Below are positions 63,941-64,000 of a stretch of 64,000 bases of DNA, piece after piece (position 1 is the first letter of the stretch; every line of letters starts with the position of its first letter). The stretch covers positions 5,070,801 through 5,134,800 of the forward strand of contig PTFA01000035.1 in NCBI GenBank assembly GCA_003342895.1. The letters are read 5' to 3'. The stretch comes from Casuarius casuarius (taxonomy: Eukaryota > Chordata > Aves > Casuariiformes > Casuariidae). The notes under the pieces were generated by a model. That model made no database searches and was not told where the DNA came from. It saw only the letters and a list, made by a program, of their open reading frames with translations. A program made the translations under genes and the position numbers.

Positions 63941-64000
63941 TGAAGAATTGTAGCTTTTTCTGTGAGATTTTGCAAGCAGAGAAAGAACCTGACTCACAGT

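Larger units (their letters stand above)
60421..64000. other. Mostly AT-rich non-coding stretch, no gene seen
   Basis: The open frame at 60399-60896 (plus, 165 codons) begins inside the end of the CR1 relic and continues into unrelated sequence with no recognisable domain, so it is judged fortuitous. Other frames are near chance length. Confidence 0.55.

Overview
The window looks like non-coding, mostly intergenic or intronic, nuclear DNA from a sauropsid vertebrate, most probably a bird. The only interspersed repeats I recognise are diverged CR1 LINE fragments: minus strand near 4.9-5.3 kb, plus strand near 59.6-60.4 kb, and a weaker plus-strand piece near 25.6-26.0 kb. I see no mammalian SINEs or L1 and no bacterial gene organisation. 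AT-rich DNA is punctuated by short, GC- and CpG-rich islets, and one CpG-dense block is interrupted by an assembly gap, as often happens in bird genomes. Crocodilian or turtle origin is not excluded.

Layout. 1-7.8 kb is AT-rich DNA with microsatellites, a 20-bp AT palindrome and one CR1 fragment. 7.8-11.0 kb is the most promoter-like part: CpG-dense shoulders, then a CpG island split by a 686-bp run of N (9811-10496), followed by a CRE-like site and a TATA-like site. 11-31 kb is long AT-rich sequence with small GC islets, one 244-codon open frame of doubtful meaning and a weak CR1 relic. 31-33 kb holds a candidate 135-bp exon and a CpG-rich islet ending in a TATA-like box. 33-47 kb is mostly featureless, with a candidate splice-bounded segment at 39.5-39.9 kb. 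47.7 kb holds a five-copy 19-bp minisatellite in which every unit carries AATAAA. 49.4 kb holds a 26-nt poly-C run. 49.9-53.7 kb is a cluster of GC-rich islets. 53.7-64 kb returns to AT-rich DNA with the best CR1 relic and a TAATTA-rich direct repeat at the right edge.

No protein-coding gene could be identified with confidence. The open frames of 60-170 codons look like chance: they overlap one another, run across simple repeats or GC islets, and resemble no family I recognise. The exception is the frame at 59981-60190, which is a decayed CR1 ORF2 remnant. No tRNA, rRNA, microRNA or CRISPR array was recognised by eye. The parts most worth follow-up are the gapped CpG island, the two splice-bounded segments, the AATAAA minisatellite, and a set of degenerate dispersed motifs that may be relics of an old amniote repeat.
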